Positions 25,362 to 35,776 of a stretch of DNA of 64,000 bases are shown here, in pieces (the stretch's first letter is position 1; each line of letters starts with the position of its first letter). The position numbers and the translations under genes are program-made. The notes under the pieces are model-generated. The model was given only the letters and a program-made list of their open reading frames with translations. It had not been told where the DNA came from and did no database searches. Source of the DNA: CAZYBG01 sp964645155 (GTDB lineage: Bacteria; Pseudomonadota; Alphaproteobacteria; Rhodobacterales; Rhodobacteraceae). The stretch is taken from assembly GCA_964645155.1 (NCBI GenBank), contig CAZYBG010000008.1, positions 1-64,000 of the forward strand. The letters are read 5' to 3'.

Positions 25362-26651
25362 ATCGCCGGCGCAGGAACCCCTACCCGGGCAGTCGCCATC
25401 GCGCTGCTCGACGCGACGCTGGGCGAGGGCCGGTCGCTTGCGGAGCTTGCCGGCGACGCCGGGCCGCTCGCGCGGCTCGCCGACCCGGCCGAACGGGCGC
25501 GGGCGCAGCGGCTAGCGACCGAGACGCTGCGCCAGATCGCCCGTGCCGACCGGCTGCTCCGGCCGCATCTGCGGCGCCCGCCCGTGCTGTCGGTGCTGAA
25601 CGCCCTGCGCCTCGCCACGGTCGAGATGCACGCCCTGGGCACGCCGGCGCACGCGGCCGTCAACGGCGCGGTCGCGGCGCTCCGCGCGCAGCGGCGCACG
25701 GCCCATGCCGCCGGCCTCGCCAATGCCGTGCTGCGGAAGGTGGCGGAGGACGAGGCGGCGTGGCGCGCCCTGCCGCCACCCGAACTGCCGGGCTGGCTGC
25801 GCGGACGGCTTCTCTCGGCCTATGGCGCACATGTCGTCGCGGAGATCGAGGCGGCGCACCTGGCCGGCGCGCCGCTCGACCTGTCGCCGAAGGATGGCGA
25901 TGCGGCAGCGCTCGCCGCGCGACTCGGCGGCACCGTGCTTCCCAGCGGCAGCGTGCGGCTCGGGCGTCGCGAGCAGGTCCGCACGCTCGCCGGGTTTGCC
26001 GATGGGCAGTGGTGGGTGCAGGACGCGGCGGCGGCGCTGCCGGCGCGGATCCTCGCGCCACGGCCCGGCGAGCGCATCGTCGACCTCTGCGCGGCGCCGG
26101 GCGGAAAGACGATGCAGCTCGCCGCCGCCGGGGCGGCGGTCACGGCGGTCGACGCATCGCCTGACCGGACGGCCCGGCTGGCGGAGAATCTCGCCCGCAC
26201 CGGCCTTGCCGCGCACCTCGTCGTGGCAGACGCCCTCGACTGGTGGCCCGACGCTGCCCCCGATGCGGTTCTCCTCGACGCGCCCTGCACGGCCACCGGC
26301 ACGATCCGCCGTCACCCCGAGCTTCCGTTCATCCGCAGCAGCGCCGACGTCCGGCCGCTGGCGGCGCTGCAGGCCCGCCTTCTCGATCACGCGCTGGCGC
26401 TCCTGGCGCCCGGCGGGCGGCTCGTCTACTGCACCTGCTCGCTCCTGCCCGAGGAAGGCGAACACCAGGTCGCCTCGGTCCTCGACCGCAACCAGCACGT
26501 CCAGGTCGATCCCGGGGCCCTGCTGGTCCCGGGCGTCGCGGCCGAGTGGCGAACAGCCGAGGGCGGCCTGCGTCTGCGGCCCGATTTCTGGGCCGAGAGC
26601 GGCGGCATGGATGGATTCTACGTGGCAGTGCTCCGCAAGACCGGGTGCTGA
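25362..26651 (+). CDS. rsmB: 16S rRNA (cytosine-C5)-methyltransferase RsmB/NOL1-NOP2 family; start uncertain
   Basis: The reading frame is open from 25323 to 26651. An N-terminal NusB-like domain is coded from about 25380 (AVAIALLDATLGEGRSLAEL ... TLRQIARADRLLR), followed by HALGTPAHAAVNGAVAALRA, then the methyltransferase domain: RIVDLCAAPGGKTMQLAAAG (SAM), LLDAPCTATGTIRRHPEL and LVYCTCSLLPEEGEHQV, with two catalytic cysteines. It methylates C967 of 16S rRNA. No ATG, GTG or TTG is in frame between the upstream stop (25320) and the GTG at 25584, which would cut the NusB domain. The ATC at 25362, with AAGGGAGCGG upstream, is offered as a possible non-canonical start; the GTG at 25584 is the conservative alternative. 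Confidence 0.85.
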   Translation: MAGAGTPTRAVAIALLDATLGEGRSLAELAGDAGPLARLADPAERARAQRLATETLRQIARADRLLRPHLRRPPVLSVLNALRLATVEMHALGTPAHAAVNGAVAALRAQRRTAHAAGLANAVLRKVAEDEAAWRALPPPELPGWLRGRLLSAYGAHVVAEIEAAHLAGAPLDLSPKDGDAAALAARLGGTVLPSGSVRLGRREQVRTLAGFADGQWWVQDAAAALPARILAPRPGERIVDLCAAPGGKTMQLAAAGAAVTAVDASPDRTARLAENLARTGLAAHLVVADALDWWPDAAPDAVLLDAPCTATGTIRRHPELPFIRSSADVRPLAALQARLLDHALALLAPGGRLVYCTCSLLPEEGEHQVASVLDRNQHVQVDPGALLVPGVAAEWRTAEGGLRLRPDFWAESGGMDGFYVAVLRKTGC

Positions 26652-26744
26652 GGCGCGTCCGGCGGTGACAAGGGGACGTGCCGCCGGCTATGGTGTTGCC
26701 GGGGCGGCAAGACCGGGCGCAATGCCTCGGGCGGACTTCAGGCA

Positions 26745-28505
26745 ATGACGGGCACGACGGCTTCGGAACTCAGACGCTCGGCGCGCGCACGCCTGGTCAA
26801 TCGCCTCCATGCGCGCATCGCCGCCTACACCGCGCCCGCTTCGGGCTTCGTCTCGCAGCCCGAGCCGCGCACGATCGGCAGCCACGCGCGGGGCAGGCAG
26901 ATCCTCGCCGGCAACCTTCTTTTCGCGGGCGAGCTGGTCGAGGCGCCGGGACAGATGATCTGGGATGTCCCGGCCCCGAACCCCGCCTTCACGCTCGAGG
27001 TCCAGGGCTGCACCTGGCTCGACGACCTCGCCGCCGCCGGCCATGCCGGCGCTCGCAAGCTGGCGCAGGACTGGGTGTTCGGGTGGATCGAGCGCTACGG
27101 CCGCGGCATCGGCCCGGGCTGGACCCCGGAACTTGCGGCACGGCGGATGATCCGCTGGATCAATCACGCGCCCTACCTGCTGATGGGTCGCGAGGCCGAG
27201 GATCAGGCCCGCTTCTTCAGGTCGCTCGCGCATCAGACCGTCTATCTCGCGCGCCGCTGGAAGGTCTCTCCGCCCGGGCTGCCGCGCTACGAGGCGCTGA
27301 CCGGGCTGATCTGTGCGGGTCTCGCGCTGACCGGGATGGAGGGCCGCGCCGAGCCGGCCATCGAGGCGCTGGCGCGCGAATGCGGGCGCGGGATCGACGA
27401 GCAGGGCGGCATCCCGACGCGCAATCCCGAGGCGCTGCTCGAGGTGCTCACCCTCTTCAACTGGGCCATTGCCGCGCTCGACGAGGCCAACCGGACACCC
27501 CCCAAGGCGATCAGGGCGGCGGTGGAACGCATCGCGCCGACGCTGCGCGCCCTGCGCCATGCCGATGGCGGGCTCGCCCGCTTCCACGGCGGTGGGCGCG
27601 GCGTCGAGGGGCGGCTCGATGCCGCGCTGGTCGCCTCGGGCGTCCGCAGCGCGCCGCGCCACGGCCTCGCCATGGGTTTCGCCCGCCTCGCCGCGGCGAG
27701 GACCACGGTCATCGTAGATGCCGCGCCGCCGCCGATGCGGTCCTCGGCAACAAACGCCCACGCATCCTCGCTGGCGCTCGAACTGACCTCGGGGCGCCGG
27801 CCGCTGATCGTCAGCTGCGGTTCCGGCGCGTCCTTCGGAAACGACTGGCGGCGGGCCGGCCGGGCCACGCCGTCGCACTCGACGCTCTGCATCGACGGGA
27901 TGTCCTCGGCGCGGCTGATCCGCAGCACGACCCCTGCCGGCGAGGAGACCGAGCAGCTTGCCGACGGGCCGAGCGATGTCTGGTCCGACCGCGCCGACAG
28001 CGGCGCCGAGCTGCGCCTCTCGCTCAGCCACGACGGCTGGCTCGTGACCCACGGGCTGACCTGCTTTCGCGAACTGGCGCTGACCCGCGATGGCCGCGCC
28101 CTTGGCGGAGAGGACTCGCTCGTCGCGGTCTCGCCCGACGAGCGGCGGATGTTCGACTACCAGATGGACAGCGCGAACCTCGGCGGCATTCCTTTCAAGG
28201 TGCGCTTTCACCTTCACCCCGACGCCGACCCCGAGCTCGATCTCGGCGGCACCGCGGTCTCCATCGCGCTCAGGTCGGGCGAGATGTGGATCTTCCGGCA
28301 TGACGGCGCTGCCGACCTTACGCTCGAGCCGTCGGTCTACCTCGAGTCGGGCCGGCTCAAGCCACGACCGACACGGCAGATCGTGCTTTCCTCCCGCGTC
28401 ATCGACTATTCGGGCCAGGTAAGCTGGACGCTCGCCAAGGCTTTGGATACGCCCTCGACCCTGCGCGACCTTGAAACGGCCGACGCCGAGTCGGACGCAA
28501 GCTGA
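26745..28505 (+). CDS. Heparinase II/III-like polysaccharide lyase family protein
   Basis: 586 residues without a signal peptide. An N-terminal helical part ([17 protein letters not shown], a toroid-like region with [17 protein letters not shown] and [20 protein letters not shown]) precedes a C-terminal beta-sandwich beginning around residue 330 ([19 protein letters not shown], then [20 protein letters not shown]). This is the layout of heparinase II/III-family proteins. In Rhodobacterales such a protein is commonly encoded between rsmB and purH. Lack of an export signal makes extracellular polysaccharide degradation doubtful; an envelope or storage glycan is possible. It ends 11 bp before purH. 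Confidence 0.8.
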   Translation: MTGTTASELRRSARARLVNRLHARIAAYTAPASGFVSQPEPRTIGSHARGRQILAGNLLFAGELVEAPGQMIWDVPAPNPAFTLEVQGCTWLDDLAAAGHAGARKLAQDWVFGWIERYGRGIGPGWTPELAARRMIRWINHAPYLLMGREAEDQARFFRSLAHQTVYLARRWKVSPPGLPRYEALTGLICAGLALTGMEGRAEPAIEALARECGRGIDEQGGIPTRNPEALLEVLTLFNWAIAALDEANRTPPKAIRAAVERIAPTLRALRHADGGLARFHGGGRGVEGRLDAALVASGVRSAPRHGLAMGFARLAAARTTVIVDAAPPPMRSSATNAHASSLALELTSGRRPLIVSCGSGASFGNDWRRAGRATPSHSTLCIDGMSSARLIRSTTPAGEETEQLADGPSDVWSDRADSGAELRLSLSHDGWLVTHGLTCFRELALTRDGRALGGEDSLVAVSPDERRMFDYQMDSANLGGIPFKVRFHLHPDADPELDLGGTAVSIALRSGEMWIFRHDGAADLTLEPSVYLESGRLKPRPTRQIVLSSRVIDYSGQVSWTLAKALDTPSTLRDLETADAESDAS

Positions 28506-28516
28506 AGGACATCCCG

Positions 28517-30106
28517 ATGGCCGACTGCGTGACCCCCCGCCGGGCCCTGATCTCGGTGTCGGACAAGACCGGGCTCGAGGCCTTCGCGCGGGCGCTGGCA
28601 GCGCGGCAGATCGAACTGCTGTCGACCGGAGGCACGGCGGAGGCGCTGCGCGCGGCCGCCATCCCGGTGACGGACGTCGCCGACGTGACGGGGTTCCCCG
28701 AGATGATGGACGGCCGCGTCAAGACGCTGCATCCGAAGATCCATGGCGGGCTTCTCGCGCTGCGCGACAATCCCGGGCATGTCGCGGCGCTGGAGGCACA
28801 CAGCATCGCCCCGATAGACCTGCTGGTGGTGAACCTCTACCCGTTCGAGGCCACCGTGGCGCAAGGCGGCTCCCATGCCCTCGTGGTCGAGAACATCGAC
28901 ATCGGCGGGCCGGCGATGATCCGCGCCGCGGCGAAGAACCACGCCTTCGTGGCCGTGCTGGTCGATCCCGAGGACTACGCGGCTCTGCTCGCCGAGCTTG
29001 ACGGGAACGACGGCGCGACAACGCGCGCGTTCCGCCAGAGGCTCGCGCTGACCGCCTATGGCCGGACCGCCGCCTACGACGCGGCGGTGTCGGGCTGGAT
29101 GGCCGGGGTGACAGGCGAGGCGGCGCCGCGGCGGCGGGCCTTCGCCGGCACCCTCGCCCAGGCGCTGCGCTACGGCGAGAACCCGCACCAGTCGGCGGCC
29201 TTCTACCGCGACGGCTCGGACAGGCCGGGCGTGGCGACGGCGCGGCAGTGGCAGGGCAAGGCGCTGTCCTACAACAACATCAACGATACCGACGCCGCCT
29301 TCGAACTCGTGGCCGAGTTCGCGCCGCAGGAGGGGCCGGCCTGCGCCATCATCAAGCATGCCAATCCCTGCGGCGTGGCGTGCGGGCAGACGCTGCGCGA
29401 GGCCTATCAGCGCGCCCATGACTGCGACCGCACATCGGCCTTCGGCGGCATCGTCGCGCTGAACCTGCCGCTCGACCGCGCGACCGCCGAGGAGATCGTC
29501 GAGATCTTCACCGAGGTCGTCATCGCGCCCAGTGCCAGCGACGCCGCGCTCGAGGTCTTCGCGGCGAAGAAGAACCTGCGTCTGCTCACCACGTCCGGAC
29601 TGCCCGATCCCCGGGCACCGGGGCTCGCGTTCCGCCAGGTGGCGGGCGGCTTCCTCGTGCAGGACCGCGACAGCGGCGACGTGGCGACCGCGGCGCTGCA
29701 GGTGGTGACGGCGCGCGCGCCGAGCGCGGCGGAGTTCGCCGACATGATGTTCGCCTGGAAGGTCGCCAAGCACGTCAAGTCGAACGCCATCGTCTATGTC
29801 CGCGACGGCGCGACCGTGGGCATCGGCGCCGGCCAGATGAGCCGGGTGGACTCGACCCGGATCGCGGCGCGGAAGGCCGCGGACATGGCCGCGGCGCTCG
29901 GCCTGCCGCACCCGCTCACGCAGGGCGCGGCCGTCGCGTCCGACGCCTTCTTCCCGTTCCCCGACGGGCTGCTCGCGGCCGCCGAAGCCGGCGCCACGGC
30001 GGTGATCCAGCCGGGCGGATCTGTCCGCGACGCGGAGGTCGTCGCCGCGGCCGACGCGGCGGGCCTCGCCATGGTGTTCACCGGCATGCGGCATTTCAGG
30101 CACTGA
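28517..30106 (+). CDS. purH: Bifunctional AICAR formyltransferase / IMP cyclohydrolase
   Basis: 529 residues. The N-terminal IMP cyclohydrolase (MGS-like) domain has [47 protein letters not shown] and the NLYPFE motif. The C-terminal AICARFT domain has [16 protein letters not shown], the Lys-His pair in [23 protein letters not shown] and [14 protein letters not shown]. It catalyses the last two steps of IMP synthesis in the cytoplasm. It lies 1 bp before lspA and 11 bp after the heparinase-like gene, so all three are probably one operon. Confidence 0.98.
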   Translation: MADCVTPRRALISVSDKTGLEAFARALAARQIELLSTGGTAEALRAAAIPVTDVADVTGFPEMMDGRVKTLHPKIHGGLLALRDNPGHVAALEAHSIAPIDLLVVNLYPFEATVAQGGSHALVVENIDIGGPAMIRAAAKNHAFVAVLVDPEDYAALLAELDGNDGATTRAFRQRLALTAYGRTAAYDAAVSGWMAGVTGEAAPRRRAFAGTLAQALRYGENPHQSAAFYRDGSDRPGVATARQWQGKALSYNNINDTDAAFELVAEFAPQEGPACAIIKHANPCGVACGQTLREAYQRAHDCDRTSAFGGIVALNLPLDRATAEEIVEIFTEVVIAPSASDAALEVFAAKKNLRLLTTSGLPDPRAPGLAFRQVAGGFLVQDRDSGDVATAALQVVTARAPSAAEFADMMFAWKVAKHVKSNAIVYVRDGATVGIGAGQMSRVDSTRIAARKAADMAAALGLPHPLTQGAAVASDAFFPFPDGLLAAAEAGATAVIQPGGSVRDAEVVAAADAAGLAMVFTGMRHFRH

Positions 30107-30107
30107 G

Positions 30108-30578
30108 ATGCGGCTCGTGTTCCTGACAGGGCTTGCCGTCTTCGCGCTCGACCAGGCGCTCAAGTTCTACGTCGTGCACTACCTTCGCCTTGCCGAGCGG
30201 CTGGCGATCGACGTCCTGCCGCCGTTTCTCAACCTGCGCATGGCCTGGAACCGCGGCGTCAACTTCGGGCTCTTCGCGAACGATGCCGGGGCGATGCGCT
30301 GGGTCCTGATCGCGCTGGCGCTCGCCATCTCGGCCTGGGTCATCCTGTGGGTCCGCCGCGGCGCGCACCCCCGGGTCGTCCAGGTGGCGGCGGGCCTGCT
30401 GGTCGGCGGCGCGCTCGGCAACGTCGTCGACCGGGTGCTCTACGGGGCCGTCGCCGACTTTCTCAACATGTCGTGCTGCGGCATCCGGAACCCCTACGCA
30501 TTCAACGTCGCCGACATCGCGATCTTCATCGGCGCGCTCGGCCTGGTGTTCTTCGCCGGGCGGGAGAAGACCCCGTGA
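30108..30578 (+). CDS. lspA: Lipoprotein signal peptidase (signal peptidase II)
   Basis: 156 residues with four membrane helices. Conserved blocks are [50 protein letters not shown] and [15 protein letters not shown]; the aspartates in the last two (GNVVDR and FNVAD) form the catalytic pair. It removes the signal peptide of diacylglyceryl-modified prolipoproteins in the inner membrane. It overlaps purH closely (1 bp gap) and is followed by a lipoprotein gene, which would be one of its substrates. Confidence 0.96.
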   Translation: MRLVFLTGLAVFALDQALKFYVVHYLRLAERLAIDVLPPFLNLRMAWNRGVNFGLFANDAGAMRWVLIALALAISAWVILWVRRGAHPRVVQVAAGLLVGGALGNVVDRVLYGAVADFLNMSCCGIRNPYAFNVADIAIFIGALGLVFFAGREKTP

Positions 30579-30631
30579 CGACCCCGGTCCGATGCGCTAA
30601 ACGGTGTCCGACCGGGGGAAGGAACGGGCAG

Positions 30632-31171
30632 ATGAGGCGCATCTTGGCGGCACGGCTCGGAGTGCTGGCTGCAGCACTGGCGCTTGCCGGGTGCTCCGGC
30701 GACCGCCAGCCGCAGCTGCTCAACGTGCGTTCCAACACCAACTCGCCCGACGAGTTCGCGATCCTTCCGACCAAGCCGCTGCAGCAGCCCGAAGACTACG
30801 CGAGCCTGCCCGAGCCGACGCCGGGCGGGCGGAACCGCGTCGACCCGACGCCGAACGAGGATGCGGTGGCCGCGCTCGGCGGCAACCCGGCGGCATTGGC
30901 ACGGACCGGCGTCTCGGCGGGCGACGGCGCGCTCTTCGCGCATGCCACGCGCTACGGCGTGACCCCCGGCATCCGCGGCGAGCTTGCCGCGGCCGACCTC
31001 GACTACCGGCGCCGCAACGACGGCCGCCTGCTCGAGCGGGTGTTCAACGTAAACGTCTATTTTCGCGCCTACGGGCCGCTGAGCCTCGACCAGCATTCGG
31101 AACTGGAGCGGTGGCGCCTTTTGGGCGTTCGGACGCCCTCCGCGCCACCCGACCCCGAGGTCGAATACTGA
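30632..31171 (+). CDS. DUF3035 lipoprotein
   Basis: 179 residues. The N-terminus MRRILAARLGVLAAALALAGC is a lipoprotein signal with lipobox LAGC. The mature part has the DUF3035 signature: LNVRSNTNSPDEFAILPTKP, LQQPEDYASLPEPTPGG and RNRVDPTPNEDAVAALGG, proline-rich and presumably extended. The C-terminus includes LERVFNVNVYFRAYGPLSLD. This family is characteristic of alphaproteobacteria, encoded next to lspA and M16 peptidases; its function is unknown. The RBS is GGGGGAAGGAACGGG. Confidence 0.88.
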   Translation: MRRILAARLGVLAAALALAGCSGDRQPQLLNVRSNTNSPDEFAILPTKPLQQPEDYASLPEPTPGGRNRVDPTPNEDAVAALGGNPAALARTGVSAGDGALFAHATRYGVTPGIRGELAAADLDYRRRNDGRLLERVFNVNVYFRAYGPLSLDQHSELERWRLLGVRTPSAPPDPEVEY

Positions 31172-31250
31172 CCTCACATCTGCGTAGGCCTGCTTGAAGG
31201 CAGCCCCGCGCGGGGTACTTCTTGCCCGAACAGACAAGGGAGCCTTGCCG

Positions 31251-32594
31251 ATGCTTCGCAGCCTTGCCGGCGCCGCCCTGATCGCCATGGCCGGTCCGCC
31301 CGCCGCGAGCGCGCAGGACGTGACGAGCTTCACCCTCGAGAACGGCATGGAAGCCGTGGTGATCGAGAACCACCGGGCGCCGGTCGCGGTGCACATGGTC
31401 TGGTACCGGGTCGGCGCCGCCGACGAGCCGCCGGGCAAGTCCGGCATTGCGCATTTTCTCGAGCACCTGATGTTCAAGGGTACCGACGATCGCGGTCCGG
31501 GCGAGCTTTCGGCCGTGGTGGAGCTGAACGGCGGGACCGACAACGCCTTCACATCGTGGGACTACACTGCCTACTTCCAGCGCGTGGCGGCCGATCGGCT
31601 GGAGTTGATGATGGAGCTCGAGGCGGACCGGATGCGCGACCTCGAGATGACCGAGGAGGACGTGCTGACCGAACGGCAGGTCATCCTCGAGGAGCGCAGC
31701 CAGCGCACCGAGAACGACCCGGGCGCGCTCTTCGGCGAACAGCGGCGCGCGGCGCAGTTCCTGAACCATCCGTACGGCATTCCGATCATCGGGTGGCGGC
31801 ACGAGATGGAAGATCTGAGCAGGGACGACGCGCTCGACTTCTATCGCCGCTACTATGCACCGAACAACGCCGTGCTGGTGGTCGCCGGCGATGTCGATCC
31901 CGACGAGGTCCGCCGGCTGGCCGAAGAGCACTACGGCGCTTTGGTGCCCTCGCCGGGCCTCGTCGCCCGTGCCCGGCCCACCGAACCGCCGCAGCTTGCC
32001 GAGCGGCGGCTGACATTCGAGGACGCTCGCGTCGCGCAGCCCTACGTGCTGCGTACCTATCTCGCGCCCGAGCGCGACCCCGGCGCGCAGGAGCGCGCCG
32101 CGGCGCTGACCTATCTCGCCGAAATCCTCGGCGGCAACGGCGCGACCTCGGTCCTCGGCCGCGACCTGCAGTTCGAGACGCAGACCGCGATCTACACGAG
32201 CGCGTTCTACGACGGCAATTCGCTCGACCACGGGACCTTCGGCCTCGCCGTGATCCCCGCCCAGGGGGTCAGCCTCGAGGATGCCGAGGCGGCGATGGAC
32301 CAGGCCGTCGCGGAGTTCTTGCGCGAAGGCATCGACGATACCCAGTTCGAACGCATCCGCTTCCAGATCCGTGCGGCCGAAATCTACGCGCAGGACGACA
32401 TCCAGGGGCTGGCCCGCCGCTACGGCGAAGGGCTGACCACGGGCCTGACGGTTGCCGACATCCAGGGCTGGCCCGAGGTTCTGGACGCGGTGACGAAGGA
32501 GGACGTGATGGCTGCCGCGGCCGAGGTCTTCGACCGCCGCCAGGCCGTCACCGGCTGGCTGACACAGCCCGTCGCCACGGAGGCGATGCAATGA
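31251..32594 (+). CDS. M16 zinc metallopeptidase, catalytically competent member
   Basis: 447 residues with a signal peptide (LRSLAGAALIAMAGPPAASA). M16 signature: GIAHFLEHLMFKGT, an HxxEH zinc motif near residues 74-78, with the third ligand Glu expected in ILEERSQRTEND about 75 residues later. Two M16 domains follow the usual layout (YYAPNNAVLVVAGDVDPDEV). It is a periplasmic peptidase of the mitochondrial-processing-peptidase/PqqL type; substrate unknown. Its stop overlaps the start of the second M16 gene (ATGA), giving a likely alpha/beta heterodimer. Confidence 0.93.
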   Translation: MLRSLAGAALIAMAGPPAASAQDVTSFTLENGMEAVVIENHRAPVAVHMVWYRVGAADEPPGKSGIAHFLEHLMFKGTDDRGPGELSAVVELNGGTDNAFTSWDYTAYFQRVAADRLELMMELEADRMRDLEMTEEDVLTERQVILEERSQRTENDPGALFGEQRRAAQFLNHPYGIPIIGWRHEMEDLSRDDALDFYRRYYAPNNAVLVVAGDVDPDEVRRLAEEHYGALVPSPGLVARARPTEPPQLAERRLTFEDARVAQPYVLRTYLAPERDPGAQERAAALTYLAEILGGNGATSVLGRDLQFETQTAIYTSAFYDGNSLDHGTFGLAVIPAQGVSLEDAEAAMDQAVAEFLREGIDDTQFERIRFQIRAAEIYAQDDIQGLARRYGEGLTTGLTVADIQGWPEVLDAVTKEDVMAAAAEVFDRRQAVTGWLTQPVATEAMQ

Positions 32595-33904
32595 TCCGCG
32601 TCGTCCTCGCGGCATGCGCCGCGGTCTGGCTCGCGCTGCCCGCCGCCGCGGCCGTCGAGATCGAGGAGGTGACCTCGCCCGGCGGCATCACCGCCTGGCT
32701 CGTGGAGGAGCCGTCGATCCCGTTCGTCGCGCTCGACATCCGCTTCAAGGGCGGGGCGAGCCTCGATGCGCCCGGCAAGCGCGGGGCGATCAACCTGATG
32801 ACGGGCCTCCTCGAGGAGGGAGCGGGCGACCGCGACGCGCGCGCCTTCGCGGCCGAGGCCGAGACGCTCGCCGCGCGCTTCCGCTTCGATGCCTACGACG
32901 ACAGCGTGGTGATCTCGGCGGAGATGCTGACCGAGACCCGCGACGAAGCGGTTGCGCTGCTCCGCTCGGCACTCGTCGAGCCGCGCTTCGATGCCGACGC
33001 GATCGAGCGCGTCCGCGGCCAGGTCCTGTCGATCATCCGCTCGGACGCGACCGACCCGAACGCGATGGCAAGCGCGCGCCTCGACGCAATCGCCTTCGGC
33101 GATCATCCCTACGGGAGCTCGCTCAACGGCACGCTGGAGAGCGTTGCGGTCCTGACGCGCGACGACCTGATCGCGGCGCAGGACCGGGTGATGGCCCGCG
33201 ACCGGATGCATGTCGCCGCCGTCGGCGATATCACGGCAGAGGAACTTGGCCCGCTGCTCGACCGACTGCTGGGCGATCTGCCGGCCGAAGGCGCGCCGAT
33301 GCCCGAAGCCGCACCGGTGATGCTCGACGGTGGCACCCATGTGATCGACTTCGGCGTGCCGCAGTCGGTCGTCATGTTCGGGCACGAGGGCATCGAGCGC
33401 TTCGACCCCGACTTCTTCCCGGCCTTCGTTCTGAACCAGGTTCTGGGTGGCGGCGGCTTCTCCTCGCGCCTGATGTCCGAGGTGCGCGAGAAACGCGGGC
33501 TGACCTACGGGATCGGATCCTACCTCGTGCCGATGGATCACGCCGCGCTCTATCTCGGCCAGTTCGCCTCGGCGAACGACCGGGTCGGTGAGGCGATCGA
33601 GGTGGTGCGGGCGGAGTGGGCGAGGGCCGCCGCCGAGGGCCTGACCGAGGACGAGCTTGACCGCGCCAAGACCTTCCTGACCGGCTCCTACCCGCTTCGG
33701 TTCGACGGCAACGCGAACATCGCGGGCATCCTCGCCGGGATGCAGACGGAAGGACTGCCGATCGACTACATCGAGACCCGGAACGCCGAGATCGAGGCGG
33801 TCACGTTCGAGGATGTGCGCCGGGTCGCTGCCCGGGTGCTGCGGCCCGAGGCGCTTACCTTTGTCATCGTCGGACAGCCGGAGGGGATCGAGCCGGCGAA
33901 CTGA
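32591..33904 (+). CDS. M16 family peptidase-like protein lacking the zinc motif
   Basis: 437 residues with a signal peptide (IRVVLAACAAVWLALPAAAA). Homologous in layout to the preceding gene, but the HxxEH position reads GAINLMTGLLEEGAGDRD, so zinc cannot bind. The substrate-binding features typical of the non-catalytic subunit are retained, such as LNQVLGGGGFSSRLMSEVRE and KRGLTYGIGSYL. It therefore probably acts as the regulatory partner of the active M16 protein in the periplasm. Coupled to it by a 4-bp overlap. Confidence 0.92.
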   Translation: MIRVVLAACAAVWLALPAAAAVEIEEVTSPGGITAWLVEEPSIPFVALDIRFKGGASLDAPGKRGAINLMTGLLEEGAGDRDARAFAAEAETLAARFRFDAYDDSVVISAEMLTETRDEAVALLRSALVEPRFDADAIERVRGQVLSIIRSDATDPNAMASARLDAIAFGDHPYGSSLNGTLESVAVLTRDDLIAAQDRVMARDRMHVAAVGDITAEELGPLLDRLLGDLPAEGAPMPEAAPVMLDGGTHVIDFGVPQSVVMFGHEGIERFDPDFFPAFVLNQVLGGGGFSSRLMSEVREKRGLTYGIGSYLVPMDHAALYLGQFASANDRVGEAIEVVRAEWARAAAEGLTEDELDRAKTFLTGSYPLRFDGNANIAGILAGMQTEGLPIDYIETRNAEIEAVTFEDVRRVAARVLRPEALTFVIVGQPEGIEPAN

Positions 33905-33943
33905 CCTTGCCCGACTCGGCCGACGGCTGCTACAGATTGGGGT

Positions 33944-35776
33944 ATGAACTCCGTCAGCCGCAATATGCGTGGTGCCGCCGATGTGGCGCGGCCGGTGATC
34001 CGCCAGCTTGACGAGGTGGCGGCCAACCGTATCGCGGCGGGCGAGGTCGTCGAGCGGCCGGCCTCGGCGGTAAAGGAGCTCGTGGAGAACGCGCTCGACG
34101 CCGGCGCGCACCGCGTCGCCGTCGACTATGCCGGCGGCGGCAAGGTGCTGATCCGCGTCAGCGACGATGGCTGCGGCATGACTGCCGACGATCTGCCGCT
34201 GGCGCTTGCACGCCACGCCACATCGAAGATCGACGGGTCGGATCTTCTCGATATCCGAAGTTTCGGCTTTCGGGGCGAGGCGCTGCCGTCGCTCGGCGCC
34301 GTCGGGCGGCTCAGCATCACGTCGCGGGCCGGTGGCGCGGCGGCGGCCATCACCGTACAGGGCGGCCGGATCGGCGCAGTGCGGCCGGCGGCGCTCTCGA
34401 AGGGCACGGTCGTGGAACTGCGGGAGCTTTTCTATGCGACGCCCGCGCGGCTCAAGTTCCTGCGAACCGACCGCGCCGAAGCCCAGGCCATCGCCGAAGT
34501 GGTCCGGCGCCTCGCGCTGGCCGAGCCCTACGTGGCCTTCACGCTCCGCGACGTGTCGGATGGCGACGGCCGCACCGTGCTTCAGGCCGCGGCCGAGACG
34601 GGCGACCTCTTCGATGCGCTGCACCGCCGGGTGGCCCGCATCCTCGGCCGCGACTTCACCGAGAACGCGCTGAAGGTCGAGGCAGAGCGCGAGGGGCTGC
34701 GCCTCACTGGCTATGCGGCGCTGCCGACCTATTCGCGCGGGGCCGCGGTGGCGCAGCACCTCTTCGTCAACGGCCGCCCGGTGCGCGACAGGCTGCTGCT
34801 CGGCGCCTTGCGGGCCGCCTATGTCGACGTCCTGCCGCGCGACCGGCATCCGGCGGCCGTCCTCTTCATCGACTGCGAGCCGCGGCTGGTGGATGTGAAC
34901 GTCCATCCCGCCAAGGCCGAGGTCCGGTTCCGCGAGCCAGGTCTCGCGCGCGGTCTGGTCGTCTCGGCGCTGCGCCATGCGCTGGCGGGCGCCGGGCACC
35001 GCGCCTCGAGCACCCTCGCCGGGGTCGCACTCGGCGCATTGCGGCCAGAGCAGGAGCGGGGCGCGCGGGTCTACCAGATGGACCGTCCGCCATCGCCCGG
35101 CAGCCTGCGGGCGGCCTATGCCGCTCAGGCACCGGGATTTGCCGAGACCGCGCCGGTCATGGCGCGGGTCGAGGAGCCCGTGGCGGCCGACGAGGCGCAG
35201 CCGCTCGGCGCCGCCCGGGCGCAGCTCCACGGCACCTACATAGTCGCGCAGACGGCCGACGGGATCGTCCTCGTCGACCAGCATGCCGCGCACGAGCGGC
35301 TGGTCTACGAGCGGCTGAAGCGCCAGCGCGCCGAAGCCGGCGTCGCGCGTCAGGCCCTCCTCATCCCCGAGGTCGTCGACCTCGCGCCGGACGAGGTCGC
35401 CCGGCTGATGGACCTCGCAGACGACCTCGCCCGCCTCGGCCTGGTGATCGAGCGGTTCGGAGGCAGCGCGGTCGTCGTGCGCGAGACGCCCGCGATCCTC
35501 GGCCGCGTCGATGCCGCGTCGATCCTGGGCGACGTGCTTGACGAACTCGCCGACGACGGCGAAAGCCGTGGTCTCGGCGCCCGCATGGATGCGGTGCTGT
35601 CGCGCCTCGCCTGTCACGGATCGGTGCGGGCGGGCCGGCAGATGCGCGCCGAGGAGATGAACGCGCTTCTGAGGGAGATGGAGGCGACGCCGCATTCCGG
35701 CCAGTGCAACCACGGCCGGCCGACCTATGTGGAGCTCAAGCTCTCCGACATCGAGCGGCTCTTCGGACGCACATGA
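33944..35776 (+). CDS. mutL: DNA mismatch repair protein MutL
   Basis: 610 residues. The GHKL ATPase domain shows [54 protein letters not shown] and [15 protein letters not shown]. The C-terminal dimerisation domain has [18 protein letters not shown] and the terminal [21 protein letters not shown] do not see the DQHAxx-E endonuclease arrangement clearly, so endonuclease activity is not asserted. MutL couples MutS mismatch recognition to strand removal. The ATG at 33944 precedes the conserved block by 23 residues; an internal GTG is possible. The stop overlaps rmuC. Confidence 0.96.
   Translation: MNSVSRNMRGAADVARPVIRQLDEVAANRIAAGEVVERPASAVKELVENALDAGAHRVAVDYAGGGKVLIRVSDDGCGMTADDLPLALARHATSKIDGSDLLDIRSFGFRGEALPSLGAVGRLSITSRAGGAAAAITVQGGRIGAVRPAALSKGTVVELRELFYATPARLKFLRTDRAEAQAIAEVVRRLALAEPYVAFTLRDVSDGDGRTVLQAAAETGDLFDALHRRVARILGRDFTENALKVEAEREGLRLTGYAALPTYSRGAAVAQHLFVNGRPVRDRLLLGALRAAYVDVLPRDRHPAAVLFIDCEPRLVDVNVHPAKAEVRFREPGLARGLVVSALRHALAGAGHRASSTLAGVALGALRPEQERGARVYQMDRPPSPGSLRAAYAAQAPGFAETAPVMARVEEPVAADEAQPLGAARAQLHGTYIVAQTADGIVLVDQHAAHERLVYERLKRQRAEAGVARQALLIPEVVDLAPDEVARLMDLADDLARLGLVIERFGGSAVVVRETPAILGRVDAASILGDVLDELADDGESRGLGARMDAVLSRLACHGSVRAGRQMRAEEMNALLREMEATPHSGQCNHGRPTYVELKLSDIERLFGRT

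Noticed and set aside
32420..35713. A 1097-codon open frame on the minus strand antisense to the M16 genes and mutL
   Set aside because: It is opposite to three well-supported genes, has low-complexity Arg/Asp/Gly-rich sequence and no recognisable domain; long antisense frames are expected at this GC content.
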